NCBI GenBank assembly: GCA_023436305.1 | Contig: JAEZJQ010000049.1 | Span: 1-49,941, forward strand | Length of the DNA stretch: 49,941 nucleotides | Origin: Bacillota bacterium | GTDB lineage: Bacteria; Bacillota; UBA4882; UBA8346 | Direction of reading: 5' to 3' | Part shown: positions 8,404 through 17,521 of the stretch, piece after piece | Layout: each line of letters starts with the position of its first letter | Numbering within the stretch: the stretch's first letter is position 1 | Notes under the pieces: model-generated | Databases searched by the model: none | What the model was told of the DNA's origin: nothing | What the model saw: the letters and a program-made list of their open reading frames with translations, nothing else | Made by a program: the position numbers and the translations under genes

Positions 8404-8730
8404 ATGTTGATGGTTAAAGCCATAATCAGGCCCGAAAAATGCGATGATGTATTGGCTTCATTAATGGAAGCCGGTTTCCCCGCCGTTACCAAAGTATCCG
8501 TTTTTGGCCGGGGCAAACAGCGCGGTTTAAAGGTGGGAGAAATTCATTATGACGAATTGCCCAAGGAAATGCTTCTAACCGTAATCCAGGACAACGACAA
8601 GGATTTCGTAATTAACACCATCATGGAAAGCGCTCGAACCGGAGACAAGGGAGCCTTTGGTGACGGAAAAATCTTCGTCCTTCCGGTGGAAGAAATCTAT
8701 ACCATCAGTTCCGGAGTGAAAGAACTGTAG
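8404..8730 (+). CDS. nifI1: Nitrogenase regulatory PII protein NifI1
   Basis: A GlnB-family protein of 108 residues that, with NifI2, binds and inhibits dinitrogenase when ammonium is present and is released by 2-oxoglutarate. This was worked out in methanogens, and the genes sit between nifH and nifD in anaerobes with this type of cluster. Visible features are the MVKAIIRPEKCDDVLASLMEAGF start, a short T-loop region (FGRGKQRGLKVGEIHYDELPKEM) and the C-terminal TGDKGAFGDGKIFVLPVEE segment. The ATG at 8404 follows AAGGAG; a second ATG lies at 8410. The gene ends with TAG. Position after nifH supports NifI1 rather than a general GlnB. Confidence 0.95.
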   Translation: MLMVKAIIRPEKCDDVLASLMEAGFPAVTKVSVFGRGKQRGLKVGEIHYDELPKEMLLTVIQDNDKDFVINTIMESARTGDKGAFGDGKIFVLPVEEIYTISSGVKEL

Positions 8731-8765
8731 TTTTTAACCGGTTAACCGAAAAAGGGGTGAGCGAT

Positions 8766-9146
8766 TTGAAGGAAGTTGTAGCGATTGTCCGCATGAATAT
8801 GATGAATCAAACCAAACAGGCTTTAGCGGATGCCGGAATATCATCATTTACAGCCACTGGCCGGGTTTTGGGACGGGGTAAAGGACAGGTTGATTTCCGG
8901 ATTTTACAGGGAGCCGGGGACGGATATACAGAAGCCATTTCGCTACTGGGTAAAGGGCCTCGTCTGATTCCCAAGCGGCTACTCTATATTGTCGTACCCG
9001 ACAAACTGGTGAAAACCGTGGTTGAAACCATTATCCAGGTGAATCAAACCGGCAAACCCGGCGACGGTAAAATCTTTGTTTTACCAGTCCTGGACGCCAT
9101 CCGGGTCCGGACCGCCGAAATCGGCAATCAAGTATTGGATGAATAA
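8766..9146 (+). CDS. nifI2: Nitrogenase regulatory PII protein NifI2
   Basis: Partner of NifI1 in post-translational ammonium switch-off of nitrogenase. The 126-residue GlnB-like product has KEVVAIVRMNMMNQTKQALADAG at the N-terminus. Its extended T-loop region (GRGKGQVDFRILQGAGDGYTEAI) is typical of NifI2. The C-terminal GKPGDGKIFVLPVLDAIRVRT segment is conserved in the family. I chose the TTG at 8766, 6 bp behind AAAGGGGTG. A GTG at 8757 would add three residues but lies inside that binding site. The stop TAA ends 14 bp before the nifD start. Confidence 0.94.
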   Translation: MKEVVAIVRMNMMNQTKQALADAGISSFTATGRVLGRGKGQVDFRILQGAGDGYTEAISLLGKGPRLIPKRLLYIVVPDKLVKTVVETIIQVNQTGKPGDGKIFVLPVLDAIRVRTAEIGNQVLDE

Positions 9147-9160
9147 TGGAGGTGAACGCA

Positions 9161-10783
9161 ATGTTGAATCGAAAACCGGATGCGGAGCAAGCCAAAGGTG
9201 AGTTACTCAAGGTTTACCCAACCAAAGTCGCCCGGAAACGGCAAAAGCATATCGTTTTAAATGACCCCAGCCCGGAGTCCATGCCTCAAGTTGAGGCCAA
9301 TGTTCGAACCATTCCGGGAATTATCACCCAGCGCGGTTGCACCTATGCGGGATGTAAAGGTGTGGTGCTGGGACCCACTCGAGATATTTTGAATATCACT
9401 CACGGCCCCATCGGTTGTGGCTTTTACAGTTGGCTTACCCGCCGCAATCAAACCCGGCCCGAGGATGATCAGGAACATAATTTGATGACTTATTGTTTCT
9501 CCACAGACATGCAAGATGAAAACATCGTTTTCGGCGGGGAAAAAAAGCTGAGGCAAGCCGTCCGGGAAGCTTATGAGATTTTTAAACCGAAAGCCATCGG
9601 CATATTTTCCACTTGTCCGGTGGGGTTAATCGGCGATGACGTTCATGCCGTAGCCCGGGAGATGAAAGAGGAACTGGGGATCAACGTTTTTGGTTTCAGT
9701 TGTGAAGGTTATAAAGGAGTCAGCCAATCCGCGGGCCACCATATTGCTAATAACCAATTGTTCAAACATGTGGTGGGGCTTGATGATACTGAACACCCGG
9801 AGAAATACAAAATTAATTTGCTGGGCGAATACAACATCGGCGGTGATGCTTTTGAGCTGGAGAGTATCCTTGAACGTTGCGGCATCAAACTAATTGCCAC
9901 TTTTAGCGGCAACTCGACCTATGGAAAATTCGCCAACGCCCATACCGCCGATTTAAATGCGGTGATGTGTCACCGATCCATCAACTATGTAGCGGAGATG
10001 ATGGAGACCAAATTCGGTATCCCCTGGATTAAAGTCAATTTTATCGGAGCGGAAAGCTCCGCCAAGTCTCTCCGGAAGATCGCCGCTTATTTTAATGATC
10101 CGGAGTTAACAGCCCGGGTGGAAGAGGTTATCGCGGAGGAGTTGGCCCAGATCAACCAGGTGCAAGCGGATGTCCGTTCCCGTTGTTCGGGAAAAACCGC
10201 CATGCTGTTTGTGGGCGGTTCCCGCGCCCATCATTATCAGGATCTTTTCCGGGAGATCGGGATGCAAACCTTAGCTGCCGGATATGAATTTGCGCACCGG
10301 GACGATTATGAAGGCCGCCGAGTTATGCCCACCATTAAAGTGGATGCCGACAGCCGCAATATTGAGGAAATCGAGGTCGAGGCCGACCCCAAACGTTACC
10401 GGGCAAGAAAAAACGAGACCGAACTCCAAGCCTTGCAGGAAAAAGGATACCGTTTCAAAGATTACGACGGAATGATGGAAGAAATGGAACGGGAAACATT
10501 AATTATTGATGACATCACCCATTATGAGACGGAAAAATTGATTGAAATTTATAAACCTGCCGTGTTTTGTGCCGGAATCAAAGAAAAATACGCCATTCAA
10601 AAGTTGGGAATTCCATGCAAACAGCTTCACAGCTATGACTACGGCGGACCTTATGCCGGATTTAAAGGCGCTGTCAATTTTTATAAGGATATCGACCGGA
10701 TGGTCAACACCCGGATATGGAAATTGATTGAAGCCCCGTGGCAAAAAGATCCGGAGTTAATTGCGACCTACGCGGTAAATTAG
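9161..10783 (+). CDS. nifD: Nitrogenase molybdenum-iron protein alpha chain
   Basis: Holds the FeMo cofactor and half of each P-cluster of dinitrogenase. The product has 540 residues. P-cluster cysteines are seen in RGCTYAGCKG, GPIGCGF and STCPVGLIGDD. The cofactor cysteine is in AVMCHRSINY and the cofactor histidine in KQLHSYDYGGPYAGF. The second-sphere GVSQSAGHHIAN (Gln and His equivalents of alpha-191 and alpha-195) is intact. A charged insertion of roughly 50 residues (after DDYEGRRVMPTIKVDAD) matches the type known from Clostridium pasteurianum. The ATG at 9161 follows GGAGGTGA; an ATG at 9146 overlaps the nifI2 stop but is upstream of that site. All residues needed for a Mo enzyme are present. 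Confidence 0.98.
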   Translation: MLNRKPDAEQAKGELLKVYPTKVARKRQKHIVLNDPSPESMPQVEANVRTIPGIITQRGCTYAGCKGVVLGPTRDILNITHGPIGCGFYSWLTRRNQTRPEDDQEHNLMTYCFSTDMQDENIVFGGEKKLRQAVREAYEIFKPKAIGIFSTCPVGLIGDDVHAVAREMKEELGINVFGFSCEGYKGVSQSAGHHIANNQLFKHVVGLDDTEHPEKYKINLLGEYNIGGDAFELESILERCGIKLIATFSGNSTYGKFANAHTADLNAVMCHRSINYVAEMMETKFGIPWIKVNFIGAESSAKSLRKIAAYFNDPELTARVEEVIAEELAQINQVQADVRSRCSGKTAMLFVGGSRAHHYQDLFREIGMQTLAAGYEFAHRDDYEGRRVMPTIKVDADSRNIEEIEVEADPKRYRARKNETELQALQEKGYRFKDYDGMMEEMERETLIIDDITHYETEKLIEIYKPAVFCAGIKEKYAIQKLGIPCKQLHSYDYGGPYAGFKGAVNFYKDIDRMVNTRIWKLIEAPWQKDPELIATYAVN

Positions 10784-10860
10784 TTCGCAATAAACCTGAT
10801 TTAATCGATGACTGAGTATTACAATTCGAGGATTTATCTTTGCCAAAGGAGAGAGCAAAA

Positions 10861-12237
10861 ATGTTATTACGACATACGCCCAAGGAAATAAAAGAACGGG
10901 AGGCTTTAACGGTGAATCCCGCTAAAACCTGCCAACCGGTGGGAGCCATGTATGCGGCCCTGGGAATCCACAATTGCTTACCGCATAGCCATGGTTCTCA
11001 AGGCTGCTGTTCCTATCATCGGAGTACTTTAACCCGGCATTATAAAGAACCGGTTATGGCCGGGACCAGTTCCTTTACAGAAGGCTCCTCGGTCTTTGGT
11101 GGCCAGGCCAATCTTTTGGAAGCCATCGGCAACATATTCAGTATCTATCATCCGGATGTCATCGCCGTCCACACCACTTGTTTGTCGGAGACTATCGGTG
11201 ACGATATTCCCCAGATTATCGCCAAGGCCAAAGAAGAAGGGAAAGTCCCCGAAGGCAAATATGTGATTCATACCAATACCCCCAGTTATGTTGGTTCTCA
11301 CGTTACCGGTTTCGCCAATATGACCAGGAGCATGGTTGAATATTTTTCGGAGAACACGGGGGTACGAAAAGAGCAGTTTAACATCATTCCAGGCTGGGTT
11401 GAGCCGGCGGATATGCGCGAGATTAAAAGACTGGCGAAGGAGATGGGGGTCAAGATTGTTCTTTTCCCGGATACTTCCAATGTGCTGGATGCCCCGCAAA
11501 CCGGTACGCATCAATTTTACCCCAAGGGAGGAGTCACCATTCCCGAATTAAAAAGCACCGGGGATAGCCGGGCCACCATCGCCCTGGGCCAATTCGCCTC
11601 GGCTCCGGCGGCTGAAGCTCTGGATGCCAAGTGTAAAGTCAACTGCGAGATTCTGGATTTACCTATTGGCCTGGAGGCTACCGACCGATTGATTAATACC
11701 TTGCATACGCTGACCGGAGTCAACGTACCGGATTCCATCACCGAGGAACGGGGCCGTCTGGTGGACATTATCACTGATATGGAACAATATTTTTACCATA
11801 AGAAAGTGGCTCTCTTTGGCGACCCCGATCAACTGATTGCCTTGACCGAGTTTTTAGTAACCCTGGATATGAAACCGGTTCACATCGTCACCGGCACTCC
11901 GGGGAAACGTTTTGAGGAAAGAATCCGGGGGATTTTGAAGGATGCTGTTCCCGGCGCCAATGTACGGCAGGCCGGCGATATGTTTCTGCTCCATCAATGG
12001 ATTAAGAATGAACCGGTAGATTTGTTGATCGGAAACACTTATGGCAAATATATTGCCCGGGATGAAGATATCCCGTTTATCCGTTTTGGGTTCCCCATCT
12101 TGGACCGGATCGGCCATTCTTATTTTCCGGTAGTTGGATATCAAGGCGGCATCCGGCTGTTGGAAAAGATTTTGAATGCTTTTATGGACCGCCAGGACCG
12201 GGATGCTTCAGAAACCAATTTCGAATTGGTCATGTAA
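10861..12237 (+). CDS. nifK: Nitrogenase molybdenum-iron protein beta chain
   Basis: Pairs with NifD and shares the P-cluster. The 458-residue product has the cysteines in NPAKTCQPVGAMYA, HGSQGCCSYHR and HTTCLSETIGDD, and the family segments SSFTEGSSVFGGQANL and NTPSYVGSHVTGF. It is short at the N-terminus, as in clostridial NifK, which lacks the long extension of proteobacterial enzymes. The ATG at 10861 follows AAAGGAGA; a TTG 7 codons upstream lies before that site and was rejected. It lies 77 bp after nifD and 41 bp before nifE. Confidence 0.98.
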   Translation: MLLRHTPKEIKEREALTVNPAKTCQPVGAMYAALGIHNCLPHSHGSQGCCSYHRSTLTRHYKEPVMAGTSSFTEGSSVFGGQANLLEAIGNIFSIYHPDVIAVHTTCLSETIGDDIPQIIAKAKEEGKVPEGKYVIHTNTPSYVGSHVTGFANMTRSMVEYFSENTGVRKEQFNIIPGWVEPADMREIKRLAKEMGVKIVLFPDTSNVLDAPQTGTHQFYPKGGVTIPELKSTGDSRATIALGQFASAPAAEALDAKCKVNCEILDLPIGLEATDRLINTLHTLTGVNVPDSITEERGRLVDIITDMEQYFYHKKVALFGDPDQLIALTEFLVTLDMKPVHIVTGTPGKRFEERIRGILKDAVPGANVRQAGDMFLLHQWIKNEPVDLLIGNTYGKYIARDEDIPFIRFGFPILDRIGHSYFPVVGYQGGIRLLEKILNAFMDRQDRDASETNFELVM

Positions 12238-12278
12238 CTGGGAAATATCGATAACCAAAATACGAAGGAGTGAGTCTG

Positions 12279-13640
12279 TTGGCAATTTTAGAACAAAGGC
12301 AAACCCAAGTATATAAAAAAGGCTCTGCTCCATTTGCCATGGAATGCAGTAAGCCGAGTTTAGCCGGTTCTGTTAGCCAGCGGGCTTGCGTCTTCTGCGG
12401 CTCCCGGGTTGTCCTTTACCCAATCGCCGATGCCATTCACCTGGTTCATGGGCCCATCGGTTGCGCCGTATACACCTGGGACATCCGGGGCGCGCTCTCC
12501 TCAGGTCCCGAACTGCACCGGCTAAGTTTTTCCACCGATCTGCGGGAAAACGATGTGATCTTTGGCGGGGAAACCAAGTTACACAATGCCCTGGTAGAGT
12601 TAATCGACCGTTACCACCCTAAGGCGGCCTTCGTCTATTCAACTTGTATTATCGGAATCATCGGGGACGACGTCATGGCGGTTTGCAAGAAAGTCAGCGG
12701 GGAAAAGGGGATACCCGTACTACCAGTCGGGTCGGAAGGATTTAAGGGCACCAAAAAGGACGGCTACCGCGCCGCCTGCGAAGCGCTCTTTCAGTTAATC
12801 AGTTCCGGCCCTGCCGGAGGTACGCTTGATTATAGTATCAATATCCTCGGGGATTTCAATCTGGCGGGAGAAGTATGGATGATTCGCGAGTATTATGAAA
12901 AAATGGGCATCCAGGTAGTGGCCACCATCACCGGAGATGGCCGGGTGGATCAAATCAAACAAGCCCGCCGTGCCGCTCTCAATCTGGTGCAATGTTCCGG
13001 TTCCATGAATTACCTTGCTAAAATGCTTCAAACCGAATATGGAACACCGTTTCAACAAGTTTCTTATTTCGGACTTGAGGATATGGCTGACTCTTTATAC
13101 CAGGTGGCCAATTTTTTTAAAAATCCGGAGATCATGGAGCAGACCCGGGAGTTGGTCCGTGATGAAATTAATGCGGTGTATCCCCGGATCAAAGAATACC
13201 GGAAGGAACTGCAAGGAAAACGGGCCGCCATTTATGTAGGAGGCGCCTTTAAAGCAATGTCACTGATTAAAGCATTACGCCTGTTGGGTATGAAAGTCGT
13301 CCTGGCCGGATCGCAGACCGGCAATCAAGATGATTACCGGCAACTTAAAGAAATATGCGATGAAGGCACGATAATTGTGGATGACACCAATCCATTGGAA
13401 TTGGTGACCTTTTTTCAAGAACAACCGGTGGACCTGCTGATTGGCGGAGTAAAGGAACGGCCCATTGCTTACAAAATGGGGATCGGGTTTTGTGACCACA
13501 ATCACGAACGGAAGGAAGCGCTGGCCGGATTTCAGGGGATGTTAAATTTTGCGAGGGAAGTTTATACCTCGGTAATGAGTCCTGTTTGGAAACTTGTCCG
13601 CCCCGCCGCAAAGGAGGGAAAATATTATGGAGTCAAATAA
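12279..13640 (+). CDS. nifE: Nitrogenase cofactor scaffold protein NifE
   Basis: NifE and NifN form the NifD/K-like scaffold on which the NifB-derived Fe-S-carbide cluster is matured to FeMo-co. The 453-residue product shows the NifE cysteines in QRACVFCGSR and HGPIGCAVYTWDIRG, with YSTCIIGIIGDD and the cluster-site cysteine in LNLVQCSGSMNYLA. The start is most likely the TTG at 12279, 8 bp behind AAGGAG (12265-12270). A GTG at 12270 overlaps that site and would add three residues. The 3' end overlaps nifN by 14 bp. Confidence 0.97.
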   Translation: MAILEQRQTQVYKKGSAPFAMECSKPSLAGSVSQRACVFCGSRVVLYPIADAIHLVHGPIGCAVYTWDIRGALSSGPELHRLSFSTDLRENDVIFGGETKLHNALVELIDRYHPKAAFVYSTCIIGIIGDDVMAVCKKVSGEKGIPVLPVGSEGFKGTKKDGYRAACEALFQLISSGPAGGTLDYSINILGDFNLAGEVWMIREYYEKMGIQVVATITGDGRVDQIKQARRAALNLVQCSGSMNYLAKMLQTEYGTPFQQVSYFGLEDMADSLYQVANFFKNPEIMEQTRELVRDEINAVYPRIKEYRKELQGKRAAIYVGGAFKAMSLIKALRLLGMKVVLAGSQTGNQDDYRQLKEICDEGTIIVDDTNPLELVTFFQEQPVDLLIGGVKERPIAYKMGIGFCDHNHERKEALAGFQGMLNFAREVYTSVMSPVWKLVRPAAKEGKYYGVK

Positions 13641-14979
13641 CCAGACCACGGTTACAACCAACGCTTGTAAACTTTGCACTCCTTTGGGCGCATGTATAGT
13701 TTTCCGTGGAATTGATGGTGGTTTTCCTTTTTTACATGGTTCGCAGGGTTGCGCCACCTATATCCGGCGCTATTTAATCAGCCATTTTAAAGAACCGTTC
13801 GATATCGCTTCTTCAAGCATCAGCGAATCCAGTGCTATATTTGGCGGGGGGGCAAATCTGCAAACCGGACTGGACAATGTCCGCCGCCAATATCAGCCGC
13901 AACTGATTGGCATCGCTACCACTTGTTTGAGTGAAACCATCGGCGATGACGTAGTTTTATATATCAAACAATATCTGGCGAAAGACGGTGGTAAAAACCC
14001 GCCGATAATTATTCACGTAGCAACTCCCAGTTATACCGGAACCCATATGGATGGTTTTCATGGCGCGGTAACTGCTACCGTTGACGCCCTAGCCAAAGGC
14101 GGCCCAACACGCAATCAAGTGAATATTTTCCCGGGCTTCGTTTCCCCGGCGGATTTACGCCATTTAAAAGAGATATTACGCGATTTTCAAATGGAATTTG
14201 TCATGTTGCCGGATTACGCGGATACCATCGACGGTCCGGTTTGGGAGGAGTACCAGCGGCTACCCGGTGGCGGAACTACCCTCAGCCAAATTCAAAGTAT
14301 GGGATGTTCTAAAGCGTCCATCGAGTTGGGGCGCACTCTACAACCGAAAAATACCGCCGCCGGCTTGTTACAGACTCGCTTTGCGATACCGGACCATCAT
14401 ATTGGTTTGCCCATTGGCGTGAATGAAACAGATGTTTTACTTAACTTGCTAAAGAATATAAGCGGTCGGGATATTCCTGAAAAATACCGGTTGGAACGGG
14501 GACGGTTAATTGATTCCTATGTAGACGGCCACAAATATATGTTTCAAAAACGGGCGATTGTATATGGTGAGGAAGATTTGGTGATTGGGCTTGCGTCTTT
14601 TCTGGCCGAGACCGGCGTTATTCCTGTGCTTTGCGCTTCCGGTGGTGAAAGTGGACATTTGGAATCGACGATAAAAAAAGTAGCGCCCGAATTGGCGGCG
14701 GAAATCACAGCCCGCGAAGGTGTTGATTTTGTGGAGATTGCCCAAATTGCTGCGCAATTCAAGCCGGATATAATCATTGGCAATAGCAAAGGATATCCGT
14801 TATCCCGCCAATTGGGAATACCTTTGATAAGAGTAGGTTTTCCAATTCACGACCGGTTGGGCGGCCAACGAATATTGCATCTGGGCTACCGGGGTTCTCA
14901 AGCATTATATGATCAAATTGCTAATGCTTTGATTGCCCAAAAACAAAGCCGGTCCCCGGTTGGATATAGTTATATGTAA
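13627..14979 (+). CDS. nifN: Nitrogenase cofactor scaffold protein NifN
   Basis: NifK-like partner of NifE in FeMo-co assembly, 450 residues. It shares TNACKLCTPLGACIVFRGI, HGSQGCATYIRR, SSSISESSAIFGGGANLQ and TTCLSETIGDD with NifK but is diverged elsewhere. This fits NifN, as does its place directly after nifE. The ATG at 13627 follows AAAGGAGGG, and the first 14 bp overlap the end of nifE, so translation is coupled. No separate nifX follows; nifB carries such a domain instead. Confidence 0.96.
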   Translation: MESNNQTTVTTNACKLCTPLGACIVFRGIDGGFPFLHGSQGCATYIRRYLISHFKEPFDIASSSISESSAIFGGGANLQTGLDNVRRQYQPQLIGIATTCLSETIGDDVVLYIKQYLAKDGGKNPPIIIHVATPSYTGTHMDGFHGAVTATVDALAKGGPTRNQVNIFPGFVSPADLRHLKEILRDFQMEFVMLPDYADTIDGPVWEEYQRLPGGGTTLSQIQSMGCSKASIELGRTLQPKNTAAGLLQTRFAIPDHHIGLPIGVNETDVLLNLLKNISGRDIPEKYRLERGRLIDSYVDGHKYMFQKRAIVYGEEDLVIGLASFLAETGVIPVLCASGGESGHLESTIKKVAPELAAEITAREGVDFVEIAQIAAQFKPDIIIGNSKGYPLSRQLGIPLIRVGFPIHDRLGGQRILHLGYRGSQALYDQIANALIAQKQSRSPVGYSYM

Positions 14980-15070
14980 TGATTCAATAAAGGTTGATCT
15001 AAAAAGCAATCCTTGCGAATTCAGGCTTATTTGAAACCGTGCTTTATCGGTTATCAATTTCAGGAGAGGG

Positions 15071-16354
15071 ATGATTATCATGGGAAATCAAATCACCGGC
15101 AACCGTTCATTGCATCCGTGTTTTAACAGCGAAGCCCACACCCGGTTCGGCCGTATTCACCTTCCCATCGCGCCGAAATGCAATATTCAATGCAACTTTT
15201 GCAACCGCAAGTTTGACTGTGTGAACGAAAGCCGTCCGGGGGTAACCAGCAGTTTGTTGACTCCGGTTCAAGCGCTATATTACCTTCAAAAGGTTTTGCC
15301 CGAACACCCCGAAATCACAGTGGTGGGAATCGCCGGCCCTGGCGACCCCTTCGCCAATCCGGCGGAAACCATGGAAATGATTGAACTGGTAAGCAGCCAT
15401 TTCCCGGAATTACTCCTTTGTTTATCGACCAACGGCTTAAATCTGCTGCCCTATATTGACCAGTTAATCCAGTCTCAAGTCAGCCATGTGACAATTACCG
15501 TAAATGCGGTTAACCCGGAAATCGGCCAACGAATATACCCATGGGTCCGGGATCAAGGAGTTCTTCGGGGTCTGAAAGCCGCTGAAATTTTACTTAAACG
15601 CCAATTGGCCGCCATTTCGACCCTGAAAAATCATGGCTTTGTGGTTAAAGTCAATTCCATTATCATTCCAGGAATCAATGACCGGCATATCCCGGAAATC
15701 GCCGCCAAAATGGCCGAATTGAAAGTGGATATGATGAACTGCGTCCCCTTATTTCCCGCCCGTGATACTTTTTTTGAAGGCATTGCGGAACCGGCACCCG
15801 GCCAAGTAAAATTAATTCGCCGGGAAGCCGGGCGCCATTTGCCGCAAATGGAGCATTGTGGGCGTTGCCGGGCTGACGCCGCCGGACTTTTAACGGAACG
15901 ATATCCCAGCAAATCAACCCAGAAAATATTGTCCGAAATCGCCCGAGGACCTCTGAACCCGTTAGAGAAACGCCCATGTGTCGCAGTGGCCAGTTGGGAA
16001 GGACTATTAATTAATCAACATTTGGGAGAGGCGAATCAATTCATAATTTATCAATTGGAAAACGGTCAATATCAATTCCTGGAAAACCGTCTTGCCCCAG
16101 AACCCGGTAATGGAAAGGAACGCTGGCTGGAATTAGCCCGAATTTTAAACGACTGCCATTCCCTGCTCGCCAGCGGAGCTGGAACATCACCGACGGAAAC
16201 TCTTACCCGTCAAGGAATTAAGGTGATTGTAACCGAGGGTTTAATCGATGAAGCTCTAAGCGAAATGAGCCAAGGTATCCTACTACGCCACCCAACCCAA
16301 ATAAAGCATTCTTGTGGTTCCGGCTGCAAAGGCGACAGCCTGGGCTGCGGATGA
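15071..16354 (+). CDS. nifB: Nitrogenase cofactor biosynthesis protein NifB with C-terminal NifX-like domain
   Basis: A radical SAM enzyme that fuses two [4Fe-4S] clusters and inserts carbide to make NifB-co, the FeMo-co precursor. The 427-residue product begins with the NifB signature HPCFNSEAHTRFGRIHLPIAPKC. It has the CX3CX2C radical SAM cysteines Cys37, Cys41 and Cys44 (CNIQCNFC) and later the HCGRCRADAAG motif. Residues from about 300 form a NifX/NafY-like cofactor-binding domain. The tail ends in the Cys-rich CGSGCKGDSLGCG. AGGAGAGGG lies only 4 bp before the ATG at 15071; the ATG at 15080 (three residues shorter) is an equally likely start. It lies 91 bp after nifN. Confidence 0.97.
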   Translation: MIIMGNQITGNRSLHPCFNSEAHTRFGRIHLPIAPKCNIQCNFCNRKFDCVNESRPGVTSSLLTPVQALYYLQKVLPEHPEITVVGIAGPGDPFANPAETMEMIELVSSHFPELLLCLSTNGLNLLPYIDQLIQSQVSHVTITVNAVNPEIGQRIYPWVRDQGVLRGLKAAEILLKRQLAAISTLKNHGFVVKVNSIIIPGINDRHIPEIAAKMAELKVDMMNCVPLFPARDTFFEGIAEPAPGQVKLIRREAGRHLPQMEHCGRCRADAAGLLTERYPSKSTQKILSEIARGPLNPLEKRPCVAVASWEGLLINQHLGEANQFIIYQLENGQYQFLENRLAPEPGNGKERWLELARILNDCHSLLASGAGTSPTETLTRQGIKVIVTEGLIDEALSEMSQGILLRHPTQIKHSCGSGCKGDSLGCG

Positions 16355-16480
16355 ATCATCATTCAATGATTCGGGACGAATATTACTGCCTAAAAATATA
16401 CCGGAGTACGAAGCCTGTTATAAAATTGTACACCAGCCCTACGCTTCTACACTCCAGGACAAAAACGAGGAGGTTATTCA

Positions 16481-16786
16481 ATGCGTAAACCCAAACATCA
16501 TATTTTATTATGTACCAGTTCGAAAATGAACGGGGAACCAAAAGGAATGTGCCGGAACAAAAATGCGGTTGCCCTAATTCAATACCTGGAAACCGAACTG
16601 GCCGATCGGGGAATGGATGAAATATTAGTATCCAATACCGGTTGCCTTAAATTATGTGATCGTGGCCCCATAATGATTATTTATCCGGAAGGATACTGGT
16701 ATGGCAATGTGGATGAGCCGGCTATCGACGAAATTTTGGATGCTTTGGAAGAGGGTCAAGCGGCAAAGCATTTATTGTTAACGTAA
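16481..16786 (+). CDS. Thioredoxin-like [2Fe-2S] ferredoxin
   Basis: A small electron carrier of 101 residues with the thioredoxin-fold [2Fe-2S] pattern. The cysteines are Cys11 (LLCTSS), Cys24 (GMCRNK), Cys55 and Cys59 (TGCLKLC). The YPEGYWYGNV loop is typical of the family. Similar ferredoxins are known from nif regions of Clostridium pasteurianum and Azotobacter, where interaction with nitrogenase has been proposed. GAGGAGG lies just before the ATG at 16481. It lies 126 bp behind nifB on the same strand and is probably the last intact gene of the nif transcript; no clear terminator was found after it. Confidence 0.92.
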   Translation: MRKPKHHILLCTSSKMNGEPKGMCRNKNAVALIQYLETELADRGMDEILVSNTGCLKLCDRGPIMIIYPEGYWYGNVDEPAIDEILDALEEGQAAKHLLLT

Positions 16787-16844
16787 TCAATATTTAGGGC
16801 AAGTTTTAACCCAACACCCAAGGATTTAAGATGCTATAAAAATT

Positions 16845-17103
16845 CACGGCCACAGGTGTATCGCAACCCAAATTGAACAGGGAGCGCCTGTGGATATTTT
16901 TACCGGATCCAGCCTGAAGAATCTGGCGCAAATAACAAGCGCTTTTGGCTGAAAACTCCATGAAAAAATTTTGCCACAACGCTTTGACATTGGTGATGCG
17001 GCCCGAATTGAATTCCCAAACCGGTTCTCCCTATTGCAATCCCCGGTTATCCCTACGGATCAACCCGGGTGATCCCGCCTATACTGCCGGAAAGAATGAT
17101 TGA
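16845..17103 (+). pseudogene. modA: modA remnant (molybdate-binding protein)
   Basis: No intact ORF, but two stretches read clearly as the periplasmic molybdate-binding protein ModA. At 16860-16952 the frame reads IATQIEQGAPVDIFTGSSLK and continues for ten residues to a stop; compare the family pattern LAxQIEQGAPADVF. In a second frame, 16962-17103 reads MKKFCHNALTLVMRPELNSQ and, further on, RINPGDPAYTAGK, matching the family LVLV...RIAxGDPAxxPAGK. Frameshifts and stops separate them, and the N- and C-terminal parts are gone. It is followed by a modB remnant. Molybdate uptake genes fit a nif locus, so this transporter was lost in place. Confidence 0.7.
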
Positions 17104-17220
17104 TCTGTTAACCCAATTAAAGGTTTTAGATATGATCCCGCTCCAAAGTCATTTTCGCATCCCGTTAGAGAAGTATTAAGATAGATGAAAACCGGCGGGA
17201 TTAAATGCGGCCATGATTTA

Positions 17221-17398
17221 ATATGTCACCCTTTGGCCGCTAAAGGAGTATTAACCAAAGTACTCTCTCATTTCTGCAAACCCGGGATGATTTTGGGCAC
17301 CTCTTATGATAGCCGGGAATATACCAGGCAGAGCCAAGGCCCTCTCCCTGGCAATATGGGAATTTGTTACAAACGGAGAACTGACCAAAGCTCATTAA
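17221..17398 (+). pseudogene. modB: modB remnant (molybdate ABC permease)
   Basis: The last part of a ModB permease survives in two frames. From 17221 it reads ICHPLAAKGVLTKVLSHFCK (family: TLPLAxxGVLAGxVLxFARA). From 17306 to 17398 it reads MIAGNIPGRAKALSLAIWEF, then VTNGELTKAH and a stop (family: TLMIAGNIPGKTQTLPLAIY). Roughly one base has been lost between them, within what was GEFGATLM. The rest of modB and the end of modA are deleted: only about 120 bp separate the two remnants. Confidence 0.7.
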
Positions 17399-17521
17399 CT
17401 CGTATTGCCGTTGACTGGAATTTGCATCGTTTTTGTTATCGAGTAACGATTAATTGACAGAAAGTTAACCAAATAGAATTTATCAACCTCAGTCCAATAA
17501 AAACATAAAGGAAGGCGAAAT

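Noticed and set aside
17185..17457. 90-codon plus-strand ORF behind the nif genes
   Set aside because: Its first part matches ModB for only about 30 residues, and the correct ModB end lies in another frame. It is part of the modB relic, not a gene.
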